A DNA stretch of 64,000 bases, from positions 1,230,437 to 1,294,436 of the forward strand of contig NW_022985170.1 of assembly GCF_010093535.1 (NCBI RefSeq), given 5' to 3'. The DNA comes from Lindgomyces ingoldianus (Eukaryota > Ascomycota > Dothideomycetes > Pleosporales > Lindgomycetaceae). The number at the start of each line of letters is the position of its first letter. Position 1 is the stretch's first letter. A model generated the notes under the pieces. The model was not told where the DNA came from, ran no database searches, and saw only the letters and a program-made list of their open reading frames with translations. Shown one piece after another: positions 1 through 10,377 of the stretch. The position numbers were made by a program, and so were the translations under genes.

Positions 1-716
1 CACTGGGACACCAGGAAAGGCACCCCACGGTTGCAGCTGGCGATGTTCACATGACCGACAGGGACGACAATGAAGACGGTATCCGCGCCAAGGGCTAGAA
101 TATGTGGATATAGCTGAGCGTTGAGGTGCCAGGCTTTAGCGACGACAATGCTCTATCTATGGTACCAGCCTCAATGCTGCATGAGATGCTACCCAAAACT
201 TACAACGATGCGGCCAACGTCCTACGATTCCTTCCCCCAACATAGCTCCTACAGCTTACTGAAGCGAAAGTCGACGCCTTCATTGAACCCCAACACCAAA
301 ATGCCTATGCTTCTCAGATCGCCTAGATGCCGAGCACATTGTCGCTGCCGATTTTAGCTTGGCTTGATATTACGACGATCGAGAAAGAGTTTACCTGCTG
401 GTTGGGCCTCATTCGCTCGGTAGTTGGCGGATAGTGGCAAGAATAATGTGTGGTAAAGTGTTCCAAGGCTTCTCACATGCTCATTGGCTCAGTCAAGACA
501 AAAGATGACCAACCGCAGGAATACCGTTATTGCACTCATCTGGAGACTAATTTCGAGGACAGTAATGCTGAAGAATGAGACGCAGTCCAGATAGGCAGTT
601 CTTAATAGCTTGAACCTCGCATTTCCTGTAAGCGGGCTACTTATCACCAGCTTGGTGTTGTCTTGAAATCGCTTGGGTCAGGTAAACTTCGTTGTCCATT
701 CATTATCGATTGAATC
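1..716. other. Upstream region, no confident gene; decayed plus-strand frame
   Basis: No gene recognised. In the plus-strand frame containing the codon at 120-122, the sequence reads from about 120 to 431 (roughly 100 codons) with only two internal TAG stops (243-245 and 324-326) before TAG at 432. Codon choice looks coding-like, so this may be the remains of a gene running in from the left edge. I cannot match the translation to a family. The last part, about 600-716, would hold the promoter and 5' UTR of the gene starting at 717. Confidence 0.3.
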
Positions 717-2050
717 ATGTTTTGGCAGTCTCTCGCGCTCGTTGCGCTCCTCGCGCAAGATGCTTCTGCCCAGTCATCTTCTGGGTCTTCGGATTTCGTT
801 CGATTTGGCTGCTCCCAGCTCGTTGTCGAACGTACCGATCCCCTCGTTAATCCTGGCATGGCTCCTTCCCCACACATGCATCAAGTTGTTGGAGGGAACT
901 CGTTCAACATCACTGTCCGTATAATATTTCACCCATTCTCTGAGCAAAGGTTGACAGTACTACTAGATGGACCCTGCCGACCATGACCCACCCAAGCAAT
1001 CAACCTGCACATCGTGCATTTACACCGAGGATCTTAGCAACTACTGGACAGCCTCGATCTACTTCCGCTCCCCCGAAAATGGTACTTTTAAACGCGTTCC
1101 GCAGATGGCGAATGGCCGACTGAACAAGACTTTGCTGGAACAAGATGGAGGACTCACTGTCTACTACATGCGGCCATTTAGTGGCAGCAGCAAGAAGACT
1201 ACTGTTTTCAAACCTGTAAGCAGTACACAATCTCTTTGTTGAATGCAAATGTGCCGTATTTGAGATGAGTGAAGGCTAACTTTTAAAAGGGCTTCCGCAT
1301 GCTCGCCGGCAACCCCACGCTCCGCGGCACAGGCACAACCGGCATCTGCCACCGCTGCCTCTCAAAAAGCGACCGCATGATGGGCGGTAGTGGCTCGCCC
1401 TGCAGCACCGGCGACACCGCCGCCTTCCCCTCCAAGCCCTGCCCCGGCGGAATCCGCGCCACCATCATCTTCCCCTCATGCTGGGACGGCAAGAACGTAG
1501 ATAGCCCGGACCATAAAAGCCATGTCGCATATGCACCTGGTAGTGCGCTTGCGGGAGATAAGTGTCCGAGTACGCATCCAGTGAGGATTCCGCAGGTCAT
1601 GTATGAGATTATGTTTGATACTTCCGGGTTCGCAAACCCAGACTACTACAAAGGTGGAAAACAGCCGCTAGTATACAGCTTCGGTGATCCGTAAGTTAAG
1701 TTCCACTTTCGCCAAGTAGTATATTCTTCCATTCTGATCTATTTTGTTACTGATGAGTGTGTAGCACCGGCTACGGTGCCCACGGGGACTACCTCTTCGG
1801 CTGGAAAGACGATGCGCTCCAACGCGCTATGGATGGTCTCGGCACCAAATGCCATAGCGAAGACTGCACCGGCGCACTGAAGATCCAGTCCGGAAAAGAT
1901 GCTATTGCTTGTACTAAGGCGCAGCAGGCTAAGGAGGATGCTGGATCGAACACTTGTATGTACCCTTCCTGGACCCGTGAATGGTTTGAACATGCTGTTA
2001 ACAATGTTTTAGGGCTCAAGGAGCTCCCAGGGAATGTTCAAGTTGCTTAG
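717..2050 (+). CDS. Secreted DUF1996-domain protein, five exons
   Basis: Predicted join 717-914, 967-1215, 1290-1690, 1765-1955, 2013-2050, giving 358 residues. Residues 1-18 are a typical signal peptide (hydrophobic core, cleavage after ASA), so the product is probably secreted or wall-associated. The block from RFGCSQLVVERTDPLVNPGM through PHMHQVVGGNSFN (about residues 29-64, His53 and His55) is the hallmark start of the fungal DUF1996 family (PF09362). Exon 2 continues with the family's Cys-rich TCTSC and SNYWTA segments, and exon 3 has GFRMLAGNP and a FPSCWDGKN motif. All introns are short (52, 74, 74 and 57 bp) with GT-AG ends. The last intron, 1956-2012, has a GTATGT donor and TTTTAG acceptor; it keeps the frame if retained, but splicing creates the expected C-terminal WLKELPG. 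The biochemical role of the family is unknown. No RIP-type stops are seen. The start at 717 has A at -3 and directly precedes the signal peptide. Confidence 0.9.
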
Positions 2051-2453
2051 GGGGGTTTGGACTGAGTTCGTGATCGAAGGGGTGGCGGCGGTGCTTGGAA
2101 GGGGGTGGAATCTGTATTAGGGCTCAGAAGCAGGGCAACCTGATAGTAATATTGTAGGGGAGTTTTCTTCGCACGCTCCTTTTGACACCCTTGTTTGTGC
2201 GCGTGATACATTGGACGGCGTGATACATGCTCCGTCCTAGGGGGCTTGGTTCTCTTTGTGTGCAAGAGGTTGTTGAGCTGTGAGGCACTAGCCGAAGCCA
2301 AATCTCAAATCTTGGAATAGCATAAATACCCCAGGCTAAATGTGATTTAATGTTCAGACTAGCTCCATGCTTGCTCTGTGCAAGGAGGCCCCAAATCAAT
2401 GCCCTAGACGTGATTACTTTTCGGGCATACCGGTAGCTATATCGACCACCACG
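2051..2453. other. 3' flank and intergenic DNA
   Basis: Presumed 3' UTR of the DUF1996 gene and spacer. Short minus-strand open stretches occur but show no recognisable protein similarity. No repeats or RNA genes seen. Confidence 0.5.
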
Positions 2454-2745
2454 TCAAGCATGTTCCTTTTGACCTTGCCATAATACTTGGCAAGAACTTC
2501 CTCTTTCGACATATAGAATCACCATCCCCCGCTTCGTCAATCTGAATCCGAGTTTCTTATAGTCACCCGACTTTCCCAGCAGCCGATGACATTGAAGAGG
2601 CAAAACCCCCTGGTGCTGAAGAAGGCTAGCGTGAATCCGCAGGCCTTTATTCGTCATGATAAACTCGGGAGATTCCGTGCCAAAGCTATTCTAGCTGACA
2701 TCTCCCATCTCTAGAAAGTCTCGGGGCGTGGTTACTAACAAGGTT
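2454..2745 (-). pseudogene. HET-domain (heterokaryon incompatibility) protein, C-terminal relic
   Basis: Read on the minus strand, one frame gives a stretch containing TTPRDFLEMGDVS, then an in-frame TAG (2691-2693), then SPEFIMTNKGLRI and, near the end, YKKLGFRLTKRG before TGA at 2454-2456. This order (a PRDF-like motif, then PEFxxTNKGLRI, then a cysteine-containing strand and a GFRLTK-like block) is what lies downstream of the HET domain in many fungal HET proteins, which act in non-self recognition. The N-terminal HET domain itself is not visible here and the frame is broken by a stop, so this is a fragment of a dead gene. Identification rests on remembered motif patterns only. Confidence 0.55.
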
Positions 2746-3511
2746 TTCACTAGTCTTCGTCCTCATTCCGCCATGCGAGGACCGGTAGATCACCTGTCTC
2801 CTGTATAGTCTTCTCTTGCAGCCCTTTGAACGCTTTGGCTCCTTCACCATAAATCAAAGGCATATTGATGCCGATTATATCTTAAAGACAGTCTCGTGAA
2901 CGTCAACGCCGCAACAACTCAAACAACAAACACATCAATTCTTATAGCCCGGTAGGAAATATGGGTTATGAGAGAAGTCATATATTGTGGACTAAGGGCT
3001 CGAAAAGCTATATGATTTATACACTATTGTAGGACATCAAGCCCAAGATTGATTGGGCAGCCCTCGAGCTTACAGTTCCTCACCCATTCCTCCACTGTCA
3101 ATTCTCCCCCCCCCCGCATTCCCAGCGCCTCGTCTCGCTACGTTTCTTGCGGCCTGTAGTGTCGGCAAACTTTTCCCGTAGCATTCAACTTAGAGAACTT
3201 CAAGTTCTACAGATTTTGTAGCAGTTAGGGTTCCGACACAGCATAAAAAAGGTCTAGTTTTCTAGATAGGGGCGTAAATCAATATCTAATTTCTAAGCTA
3301 CTCCAATTTAGAACCAAATAGTAGAGAATCCACAGTGCATGTAGCAGATGCTTCGATACTTCGAGTAAGAGTATCCGACTACAAAGCCAACTAGCGGACA
3401 GGCCTCTAGCCCCTTCAGCCCCTTCCCCTTTGTTTGCAAGCTGCTCTTGCGTCTCTTATCCTTCAAATCTCTTACCATCTTACACGTGGCTTCAAGGCCC
3501 CTCTTGGTATT
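2746..3511. other. Intergenic or decayed DNA, no confident gene
   Basis: No gene recognised. A short minus-strand reading at about 3065-3110 gives LTVEEWVRNCKLEGC, which looks protein-like but is isolated. It includes a C9-10 tract near 3107. The interval may belong to the decayed gene that follows, but no continuous frame links them. Confidence 0.3.
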
Positions 3512-4139
3512 CAGGAAGTATGTTTGCGAGAACTCCCTACCTAGCAATCTCCACGTATCTGTCCAACAACTCATCCACCGTCAGCATCCCACTCGCCTCC
3601 AAATTCTCAGAGTTCTATACTTCCCCACCCATATCATCTCTCGCTGGGTTCCCGAAAATCCCAGCCTTCAACGTACGATCCCAGAACGGACTGACAACAT
3701 ACACGGCATCCATAAGCAGGTATTCTGTGGGATGCTAAACCACATTGCTAAACTTGTAGCCGTCGTGTACAGTACTCGTTCTATCACTCAGAATAGTATC
3801 CTGGATACGTTGATAATTTCGTCACAATCAGGATGAGCCCGGTCGAGAAGGTTCCTGATTTTACCGTCTTTAACTTAAGATTGTTGGGATTTAATCGGGA
3901 GAAGATTCTACTGTGGCGGGTGTAAAAGCCAGTTTTCCTTTCTTACGGAAGCTTTAGAGGCCGGCGGAGTCGGGGTCGATGGAGTGGAGCTGGGCGAAAC
4001 GGCGGCCTGAGGGGGAGAGGCCCTTTGAGTTGGGGTCTGCTATTATGCGGCCTTTGACAAATTCCACGACCTGATAATTGGTTAGTAAGGCTGTTCTTAG
4101 TAAAGTGGTCTGGAAATTGAGGGACCCATGAAGCTCCAA
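3512..4139 (-). pseudogene. Decayed minus-strand gene, family not recognised
   Basis: One minus-strand frame carries protein-like sequence from about 4077 down to about 3520: VVEFVKGRIIADPNSKG at the start, then FRKKGKLAFTPATVES, then a stop-rich stretch (about 3800-3900) that may be an intron or decay, then DGYKFSNVV, stop, HPTEYLLMDAVYVVSPFWD and finally LTVDELLDRYVEIAR. A good intron end (TACTAAC branch-like site, ATCAG acceptor) precedes VVEF at about 4078, supporting a real multi-exon gene once. At least four stops interrupt the frame, two of them TAG between otherwise coherent segments. I do not recognise the family. Its position next to a PKS relic would fit a dismantled secondary-metabolite cluster, but that is inference. 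Confidence 0.4.
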
Positions 4140-5018
4140 GGAATGACTGTCGATCTACGTGACTGTTGAAAGGTTGACACAGCTTATTTAAAAGGAAGTC
4201 CCAATAACAGAGCCATCCATACACAGACAATAGCCCTTAAGTACATGGAATATTTTTATGGAATATTGATGCCTTAATAACCCTAGCGTCGTGATCTACT
4301 AGGTGAGTTACTAGCGAAACAATCGCGCCCGTTGGATTCTTCCTAAGAATGTATCTCGTCTTATCCGCATCGCCAACAAATTACGTCAGATTACTCTGCC
4401 ATAACAAATTGATAACCTTCATCTAAACCACAAATGGTTTCAGATTTGGCAGACAATCAACCAGAAACTTTCCCAGTGCCTCGTCCGGTTCGTACCCATT
4501 TCACTTTCGTGATACTTGACATTGTGGTCTTGGGCTTTTACGTTCTGTATAGCCTTGCAGTATGGGGAAATTTGATTCTGTTATGTATTTTTTTCCATGC
4601 TGAAGACTTGAATATGAAGCTGTAGAAGAGTGTTGTTCGAGAGGGCTCCATCGAGCGGAAGTTCGCCTTGGCGATTGACGGCACGATTTCTCTAAGAAGA
4701 GTAGAGTTGAGTTTGGAGGTCTGATATCCAAACTAGAAGCTCTGTGAAACCCTATTTTGAAATCCCAAAGAATGCTAGTTAGAATATGTCGCATACAATT
4801 ATCCGCCTATATATATCCTTCTGCTGTGCTAGCTGGAAGGTTGACCTTTTGGCGACGCAACAGAATATTTAGACCTTGCATTGTTTTGAAGTGCAGTTTG
4901 CTTGTAGCACCACCAAGCATGCACGAAAGAGAGGAAAACATCATTATCTGTGACCGAGCCTAAACAGTACTCTAAAAACTATTCCCGTAAAGTATAAAAT
5001 GGAGAGGAATTAAGCCGC
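4140..5018. other. Intergenic DNA with one small hydrophobic ORF
   Basis: No firm gene. A 63-codon plus-strand ORF at 4434-4625 encodes a peptide whose residues about 21-54 form one long hydrophobic stretch that could be a membrane segment. It has no recognised relatives and could be chance or the remnant of a membrane protein. The rest shows nothing recognisable. Confidence 0.3.
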
Positions 5019-5600
5019 CTACGCGTTCCGGAGCTTGCTCTTCAGAGCAACTAAAACACCCAATGCCTCCAAGGAACCCTTATTTAAATCTCGAGAATAG
5101 GAACACTAGCCGCAAACTCCTTCGCGACCCAAGCTCGCAGCTCGATTCCCATGAGAGAGTCGACACTGAAATCATGCATAAGCCGACTAAAGTTGACCTC
5201 TAACATGTCGATAGCTTTGGACTGGCTCCCCATAAGTCGATCCACTAGCGTCCTCGATACAATATCCTCGTTAATGTTGTGGTCTCCTGCCCATGGAAAC
5301 TCAGAGATCTTGAGGAAATTGCGCCAGCGGGCCTCAAGCGGGTTCCCGTCCATGACTGGCCTGCCGACAAGATCCCGCTTCCGATAACGTCGGAAACGGA
5401 ACTCCTTTCCGAGGGGCGTTCCTGACCAGTAGGTACGCGAGTGGTCGAACATACTCTAGAAGATTGACTCACCAGAAATGGTCACGCTCTCCGGCGAATT
5501 AATGCAAGCGACAACGAGTGCTGGCACCTTGGGGTCAGACTGGGAAGCTTCATCAATCAGCGGCTGTAGTGCCTCAGGAGAGCAGCGCTTTCAACAGTCG
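5019..5600 (-). pseudogene. Highly reducing polyketide synthase, internally deleted relic
   Basis: Minus-strand pieces match successive parts of a fungal highly reducing PKS with large gaps. At about 5595-5480: acyltransferase segment SPEALQPLIDEAS and VACINSPESVTISG. Then, after a stop, 5452-5272: the start of a dehydratase domain (FDHSRTYW, NPLEARWRNFLKISEFPW, candidate catalytic His in AGDHNI, residue 58 of this ORF). Directly fused in frame is the acyl-carrier domain with the phosphopantetheine serine in SVDSLMGIELRAW (Ser99). After a stop and frameshift at 5084 the C-terminus resumes as KGSLEALGVLVALKSK and ends at TAG 5019-5021. Ketosynthase, most of AT and DH, and any methyltransferase, enoyl- and ketoreductase are missing. 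A normal enzyme is over 2,000 residues. The upstream end meets the repeat block at about 5600. Confidence 0.8.
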
Positions 5601-5697
5601 GTAATACTGACTATACTTTACGGTCCGTGCTTAGTTTTTGACTGTACGTACTGTAGTAAGGTGCCTACAGTAATATAAACAGTACTAACGTACACCA
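5601..5697. other. Boundary between gene-type DNA and repeat block
   Basis: Over these bases the sequence changes from PKS-derived DNA to AT-rich, TpA-rich repeat DNA. No element end can be defined before the TA at 5696-5697 that precedes the first transposon terminus. Confidence 0.5.
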
Positions 5698-7271
5698 TAG
5701 GCGAGTTGCTTACACACCTAAGTTACTTACTTTTACTAAAACTCTACTAAACTACTCTTTCTACACTAACGTACCTAACGGGTTGGCCGGCCACTTTTGC
5801 CAAGCCCCCACTAAACTCTACCTATCTACATAATGCCTTAACAACAACACTAGATTAAATCTTCTAAAGAACATTAGATACAGCTTACTCTTTAGGCTTT
5901 TAAATAAGACTTAAAACTTTCCTTACAACATGCTGTAGCTATCTATAATGTCTTTTACACAATACTAAGTAATTAACACGCTAGACAGCCTTTACAAGCA
6001 GAATGCTAGCCTAAATTAAGGAATCTAACTAAGCTTAAAAAAAAAGTAGTTATTAAGTACATACTTAAGCTTATTACACGCAGATTTCCCCTTAGGCTTA
6101 TAGCTATAGCTAATATAGCTAATTCCTTGCCTACAGAGTGTAATCTAGGCTAGGTTAGCTTAAACTAGCCTAGTATGTAGGTTAAGCACTGCCCTAAGTT
6201 TACAATAAAGTTTAATTATAAGTATAATTATAAAAGAGTGCTTTATAAGGATCTAGAGGTTATCTAAGGCTAGTTTTGCCTAGTAGCTAACATAAAAGCT
6301 AAGTACAGTATCTAGAATAAAAACAGGTATAACTTTAACAAGTTAGGCTTTATAATAGGCTAGATATTAACTAGAGCAGTTATTACAGCTTTAAAGAGAT
6401 AAAAACAGCTAAAAGTAATATAGTAAAGTAATAAAAAGTAAATAACAGTTATCTAGGGCATTAACATAATAGAGTAGGCTATAAGATTATAGAGCTTTAA
6501 GCAGTAAATAAGGCTGCTATGTAACATAGATTGCATAAAAAAAGTAAATTTAGGCAGAAGAGACCTTAATAGTTAAGGATAAAGCTTGTCTAACTGCTCT
6601 AAAGGAGTTTAAAGCGCGTAGTAATAGGAAAAAGCTAAAGACGCAGGTGCGCACTAAAGAAGGTAAGCTAAGTTAAAGGCAATATAGGCAGTGCAATTAG
6701 ACTAGGCATAACTTATATATGTGTAAGTAAGTAGTAGAAGTAGACTTTAAATAATATCTTATGTTGTATTACTTTATACAGGGCTAAAGTGGGCTGTTTT
6801 GCGAGAGAATAGGGTGGTTTTAGTGGGGGCTTGGCAAAAGTGGCCGGCCAACCTGTGTGGCCGGCCAACCTGTTAGGTACGTTAATGCATTTCTAATAAC
6901 ACTACTTAAACATGCTAAAAGAATATTAGATATAGCTTACACTTTAAGCTTTTAAATAAAATGTAACACTTTTAAAGTAACATGCTATAGCTATATATAA
7001 GGTCTTTTAAAAAATAATAAATAACTAATACACTAGATAGCTTTTATAAGCTAATTCTATAGCTAACTTATAAAAGCTAAATAATAATAAAAAGTAGGTA
7101 ATTATTAAGCATATACTTAAGCTAAATATATAAGGATTTTCCTATTAGCTAGCAGCTATAGCTAATATAGCTAATTCTTTACGCGCTAAGCATAAACTAG
7201 CCTAGTATGTTTATAAAGTGTTATCTAAAGCTAAAAGTAAAGTTTAAGTATATGCTTAATAATTACTTACT
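5698..7271. mobile_element. Fot1/pogo-type foldback derivative B4, broken by A1 and truncated
   Basis: Left terminus ACGTACaccataggcgag, a diverged copy of the family-B end (compare ACGTACTTCACGGGCGAG at 11472), preceded by TA. The element is interrupted by A1 at 5769-6882 and resumes at 6885, continuing to about 7270 in line with family-B copies B1 and B2. There it is cut off by the LTR of copia fragment E0. Only the left part of the element survives. It has no coding capacity. Confidence 0.75.
5769..6882 (+). mobile_element. Fot1/pogo-type deletion derivative A1 (TA target site)
   Basis: Terminal inverted repeats begin ACGTACCTAACGGGTTGGCC and are flanked by TA (5767-5768 and 6883-6884). 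The flanking family-B sequence is continuous across the insertion, proving the ends. On the plus strand around 6300-6490 a decayed transposase frame remains: YNFNKLGFIIG at 6328-6360, corresponding to the YNFDExGF region of Fot1/pogo DDE transposases with the catalytic Asp changed to Asn, followed by an ITVIxGIN block. Many TAG and TAA codons interrupt it. At 1,114 bp it is too short for a full transposase (over 500 residues). The interior lacks about 740 bp that are present in copy A5. The right end carries the GGCCGGCC block twice. Confidence 0.85.
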
Positions 7272-8037
7272 TGTTAAATAAGCTCTGACAGCTAGCTACT
7301 TATAGTTGTTAGATATGCGCACCTACTGTCAAGACAGGAGGAACGCTTGACGAAAGCTGCTACATAGTACGAGCAATAAGCTCGAACAGTATGTTGCTGC
7401 AAATTGCAGCATGTTGCAGCAAATTGCAGCAAATTGCAGCATGTTGCAGCATGTTGCAGCATTTTACAGCATTTTGCAGCATGTTGCAGCATTTTGCAGC
7501 ATTTTGCAGCAAATTGCCAAGCTGGTCGCGCATAGGGCAAGTGCGCGAGGGACTCGGATCGGCAAAACAAAAAGCCGAGCAACACGAGTAGAGCAGAAAA
7601 AGGATCGATAAATCAACACAATCAATACAATCAATAAATCATCCCATACATCATATCCAAACCCATCATTCATCTTAGGAAGCCCAGAAACAGTGCTTCA
7701 ATCTAACAATAGTATAAGCGCTTAAGTAGCAAAAGTAAGAGTGGTGTACAGTGTGCACAGCGTACAGGGTAGGTAGGGTAAGGGTAACATGTTTCTAGTT
7801 CTATTACTCTTATCTTTCCTCTATATAGAGAAAAAAAGGGATATCTAGATGTTTACGCACAAAGGTTTACACATAAGCATTATGTAACATAGATATGTAA
7901 TCTTGCTTATGCGCAATAGCTAGTATCTAAAGTATAACACTACTGCTATGTATAGACACTAGCAACTTTTTATTTTTATCTAAAAAGTTGCCTTTTATAT
8001 AAGTTACTTCTTTTTTTTTTATATATATTTATCTAGT
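7272..8037 (-). mobile_element. Copia family E, fragment E0 (LTR plus 3' end)
   Basis: LTR 7272-7958 (280 bp once the inserted solo LTR 7307-7708 is removed) begins TGTTAAATAAGC and ends in CA. It is followed by the family-E polypurine region read on the minus strand (CTAGCAACTTTT, then AAAAAGTTGCC). The element is interrupted at 8037 by Copia-2 and continues at 22829. By comparison with E1 and E2, this is the 3' LTR of an element encoded on the minus strand. Confidence 0.8.
7307..7708 (-). repeat. Solo LTR of Copia-2 family (M1), TSD ATAGT
   Basis: Starts TGTTAGATATGCGC and ends CAATCTAACA, the reverse of the Copia-2 LTRs. It is flanked by ATAGT at 7302-7306 and 7709-7713 and lies inside the E0 LTR, whose sequence is continuous on either side. 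It contains about 13 units of a 10-bp tandem repeat (7391-7517; units such as GCAGCATGTT and GCAGCAAATT), more than other family copies, so it is longer (402 versus 340-350 bp). Confidence 0.9.
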
Positions 8038-8377
8038 TGTCAGATTGAAGCACTGTTTCTGGGCTTCCTGAGATGAATGATGGGTTTGGATATAATGTAT
8101 GGGATGATGATTAATTGTATTGATTTATTAATCCTTTTTCTGCTCTGCTCGTGTTGCTCGGCTTTTGTTTTTCCGATCTGAGTCCCTCGCGCACTAGCCC
8201 TATGCGCGACCAGCTTGCAACATGCTGCAATTTGCTGCAACATGCTGCAATTTGTTGCAAAATGCTGCAACATGCAGCAATTTGCAGCAACATACTGTTC
8301 GAGCTTATTGCTTGTACTATGTAGCAGCTTTTGCCCAGCGTTCCTCCTGTCTTAACAGTAGGTGCGCATATCTGACA
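8038..8377 (-). repeat. Copia-2 3' LTR
   Basis: TGTCAGATTG to GCATATCTGACA, TG...CA ends. The outer (left) part keeps CpA, TpG and CpG; the inner part is mutated relative to the partner LTR. The 10-bp GCAGCA-type repeat lies at 8217-8287. Confidence 0.92.
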
Positions 8378-8449
8378 CACCCCCTTAGCTTAGACATGCT
8401 TTAAGCTGGTTCCTAATTGCGCAACCTTAGTATGCTTCTAGGGCTTCCA

Positions 8450-10092
8450 TTCTTGCTTTAATTTCTTCTATATCCGCTTCTTAACTAACTATTCTCTCCC
8501 TAATGTTAACTAGCTGAATTTGCTAAAGAAAGCTTAGCTATTTGCTAGCTAGAAGCGCTTTAGTAAGTCTGTCTGTAAGCATCTTACTAGAGGGGACATA
8601 GACAACCTTAATTGTTTGTTAAGAGACTTCCTGTTAGAGCTAGTAGTTATAAATGTTAACATGTTAGAGCTTAGTTTAAAGTTAAGATATCTCTTTATTT
8701 ACTAGTTAAATTGTCTACTTATTATTGCACTAAATTATAATAGTTAAATTAGGCAGCTTAACTTATAGTTTATTAAGAAGCATTTTTATAAACATAGCTT
8801 TCTTAGTAACATAAGACAGTGTAAGTAATTCTACTTCTATTGTTAATATTATAACTATATTTTATTTATTTACTTACTATGCAATTTATCTACTAAATAG
8901 TTAAATAATGTAGCTCTAAAAGCTTTTCTTATTTAGTGTATTATTTATAAATAACACATTGCTTACTACTATAAGGTAGTCTTCTTCTTCTAATTAGAGT
9001 GCGTATGTCTATGTTGCATGTAGGTATAGGATAACTTAATTAGCTACATTCTAATAGTTAGATGCAGGATTTATAAGAAACTATGTAAGGTGTAATGTAG
9101 TAAAGGTAATATCTAGTTTTATAGTAACTACTGTAAAGAGCAAATATCTAATCTTCTGCTAATATTAATTTACTTTTAATAGGGTTATAAAACTAGATTA
9201 CAGCATAAGTTTAATCCTACTTATAGGTGTAGTGTGCTGTAGGTTCTTTCTATTAGCTAGCCTAGCTATCTTATTAATATATAAGGCTTATAATAGCTAA
9301 ATTATTTATTACTATTAATCTTTAATAATTTTAACTTCTAGGAACTATTATAAGTCTTTGCTTTTTATTAAAGTATACTTCTCTTATAACTAGTCTACTA
9401 CACGCTATACATTTACTTTAGAGCTTTTTTTGTACGCAATAATAAGGTTATTTACATAAAAGAAGATAAATATTCTAGCTTTAGTTATGCAGTAGAGTTT
9501 ATATAAAATAGCTAAAAACTTAAGGCCTTTAAAAGTTATTATAAAATAGTGTTACTAAAGTAAAAAAGAAATTTATAAGCTATATAGTGCTTTTTAAAGC
9601 TTTAGTATTATACTTAGTTTCTAATAGCCTTTTAGCATCTGCATGTAGATATTGTAGTTAATTACTGCATATATAAATATATTAGTTATGTTATATTATT
9701 TAAGCTCTAGGTTAAAGCGTGCAGATATTACTATTAGCATTTAAAATAAGTGTTTTACTAGAGTAGCAGTGTAGGTATTTTATATAGTAACGTTTCTTTA
9801 TTAATTACTATAGACTACTAGTTACGTCTTACACTTTTATAATTTATAGTGCTTGTTAAGCTTATAAGTATATACTTATATATAATCTAGAATCTGCTGT
9901 TTAGCTGCCTTAATTAGCTTTATCTAGACTTTTATTTAAAATTTTATTATTTAATAACTACTTAGGTGTGTTCTTTCTGCTGCTTTAAATATTTTATGTA
10001 AAGGGTGCTTTTCTAGTTACTTTTAAGTTAATAGTAAAAGTAGTAGCTAGCTTTTATAAAGTGTCTTTTTTTTAAATAGTATTTTTATTAAT
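8450..10092 (-). pseudogene. Copia-2 reverse transcriptase and RNase H, decayed
   Basis: Minus-strand reading shows copia-type RT around 9250-9520: FFYVNNLIIAY, where FYVNNL (9444-9461) is the FYVDDL active-site motif with both aspartates changed to asparagine (GAY to AAY). Around 8700-8850 lies RNase H: IEVELLTLSYVTKKAMFIKM followed by an LPNLTIII, CNNK block, matching the copia TEAEYxAL and CDNxxxIxLxxN regions. Dozens of TAG and TAA stops replace Gln and Trp codons. The gene continues upstream beyond the solo LTR at 10098. Replication would need these activities, so the copy is dead. Confidence 0.85.
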
Positions 10093-10097
10093 GCTGC

Positions 10098-10377
10098 TGT
10101 TGAATGGGCTCCGACAGCTAGCTGCTTATGGTATGAGCACTTAAGTAGCAAGAGTAAGAGTGGTGTACGGTGTGCACAGCGTACAAGGTAGGTAAGGTAA
10201 GGGCAACATGTTTCTAGTTCTATTGCTCTTGTCTTTCCTCTGTACAGAGGAAAAGGGGGATATCTAGATGTTCGTGCACAGAGGTTCGCGCACGAGCATC
10301 ATGTGACATAGATACGTGGTCCTGCTCGTGCGCGATCGCTCGTATCCAGACTGTGACGCTGCTGCTGCGTACAGACA
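10098..10377. repeat. Solo LTR of copia family E, TSD GCTGC
   Basis: 280 bp, TGTTGAATGGGC to GTACAGACA, flanked by GCTGC at 10093-10097 and 10378-10382. It is among the least mutated E LTRs here. It contains a perfect 12-bp inverted repeat (10286-10297 and 10324-10335, TCGCGCACGAGC and its complement) around a 26-base loop. Confidence 0.95.

Noticed and set aside
644..1352. Minus-strand ORFs over the DUF1996 gene and the GTG-start frame at 1757
   Set aside because: Shadows of the spliced plus-strand gene, which has consistent splice sites and family motifs.
3430..3836. Plus-strand ORFs of 102 and 129 codons
   Set aside because: Overlap the better supported minus-strand relic and have no recognisable motifs.
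7391..7517. CRISPR-like or regularly spaced array
   Set aside because: Contiguous 10-bp units with no spacers, in a eukaryotic LTR.
7391..7611. Overlapping ORFs of Cys/Leu/Gln-rich peptides on both strands in the Copia-2 LTRs (also 8040-8404 and 22476-22889)
   Set aside because: They are translations of the 10-bp GCA-rich tandem repeat, open in several frames at once, inside LTRs.
7307..8377. First read as MITEs with short inverted ends
   Set aside because: TG...CA ends, 5-bp target duplications, an adjacent polypurine tract and gag directly inside show that they are LTRs of a copia element.
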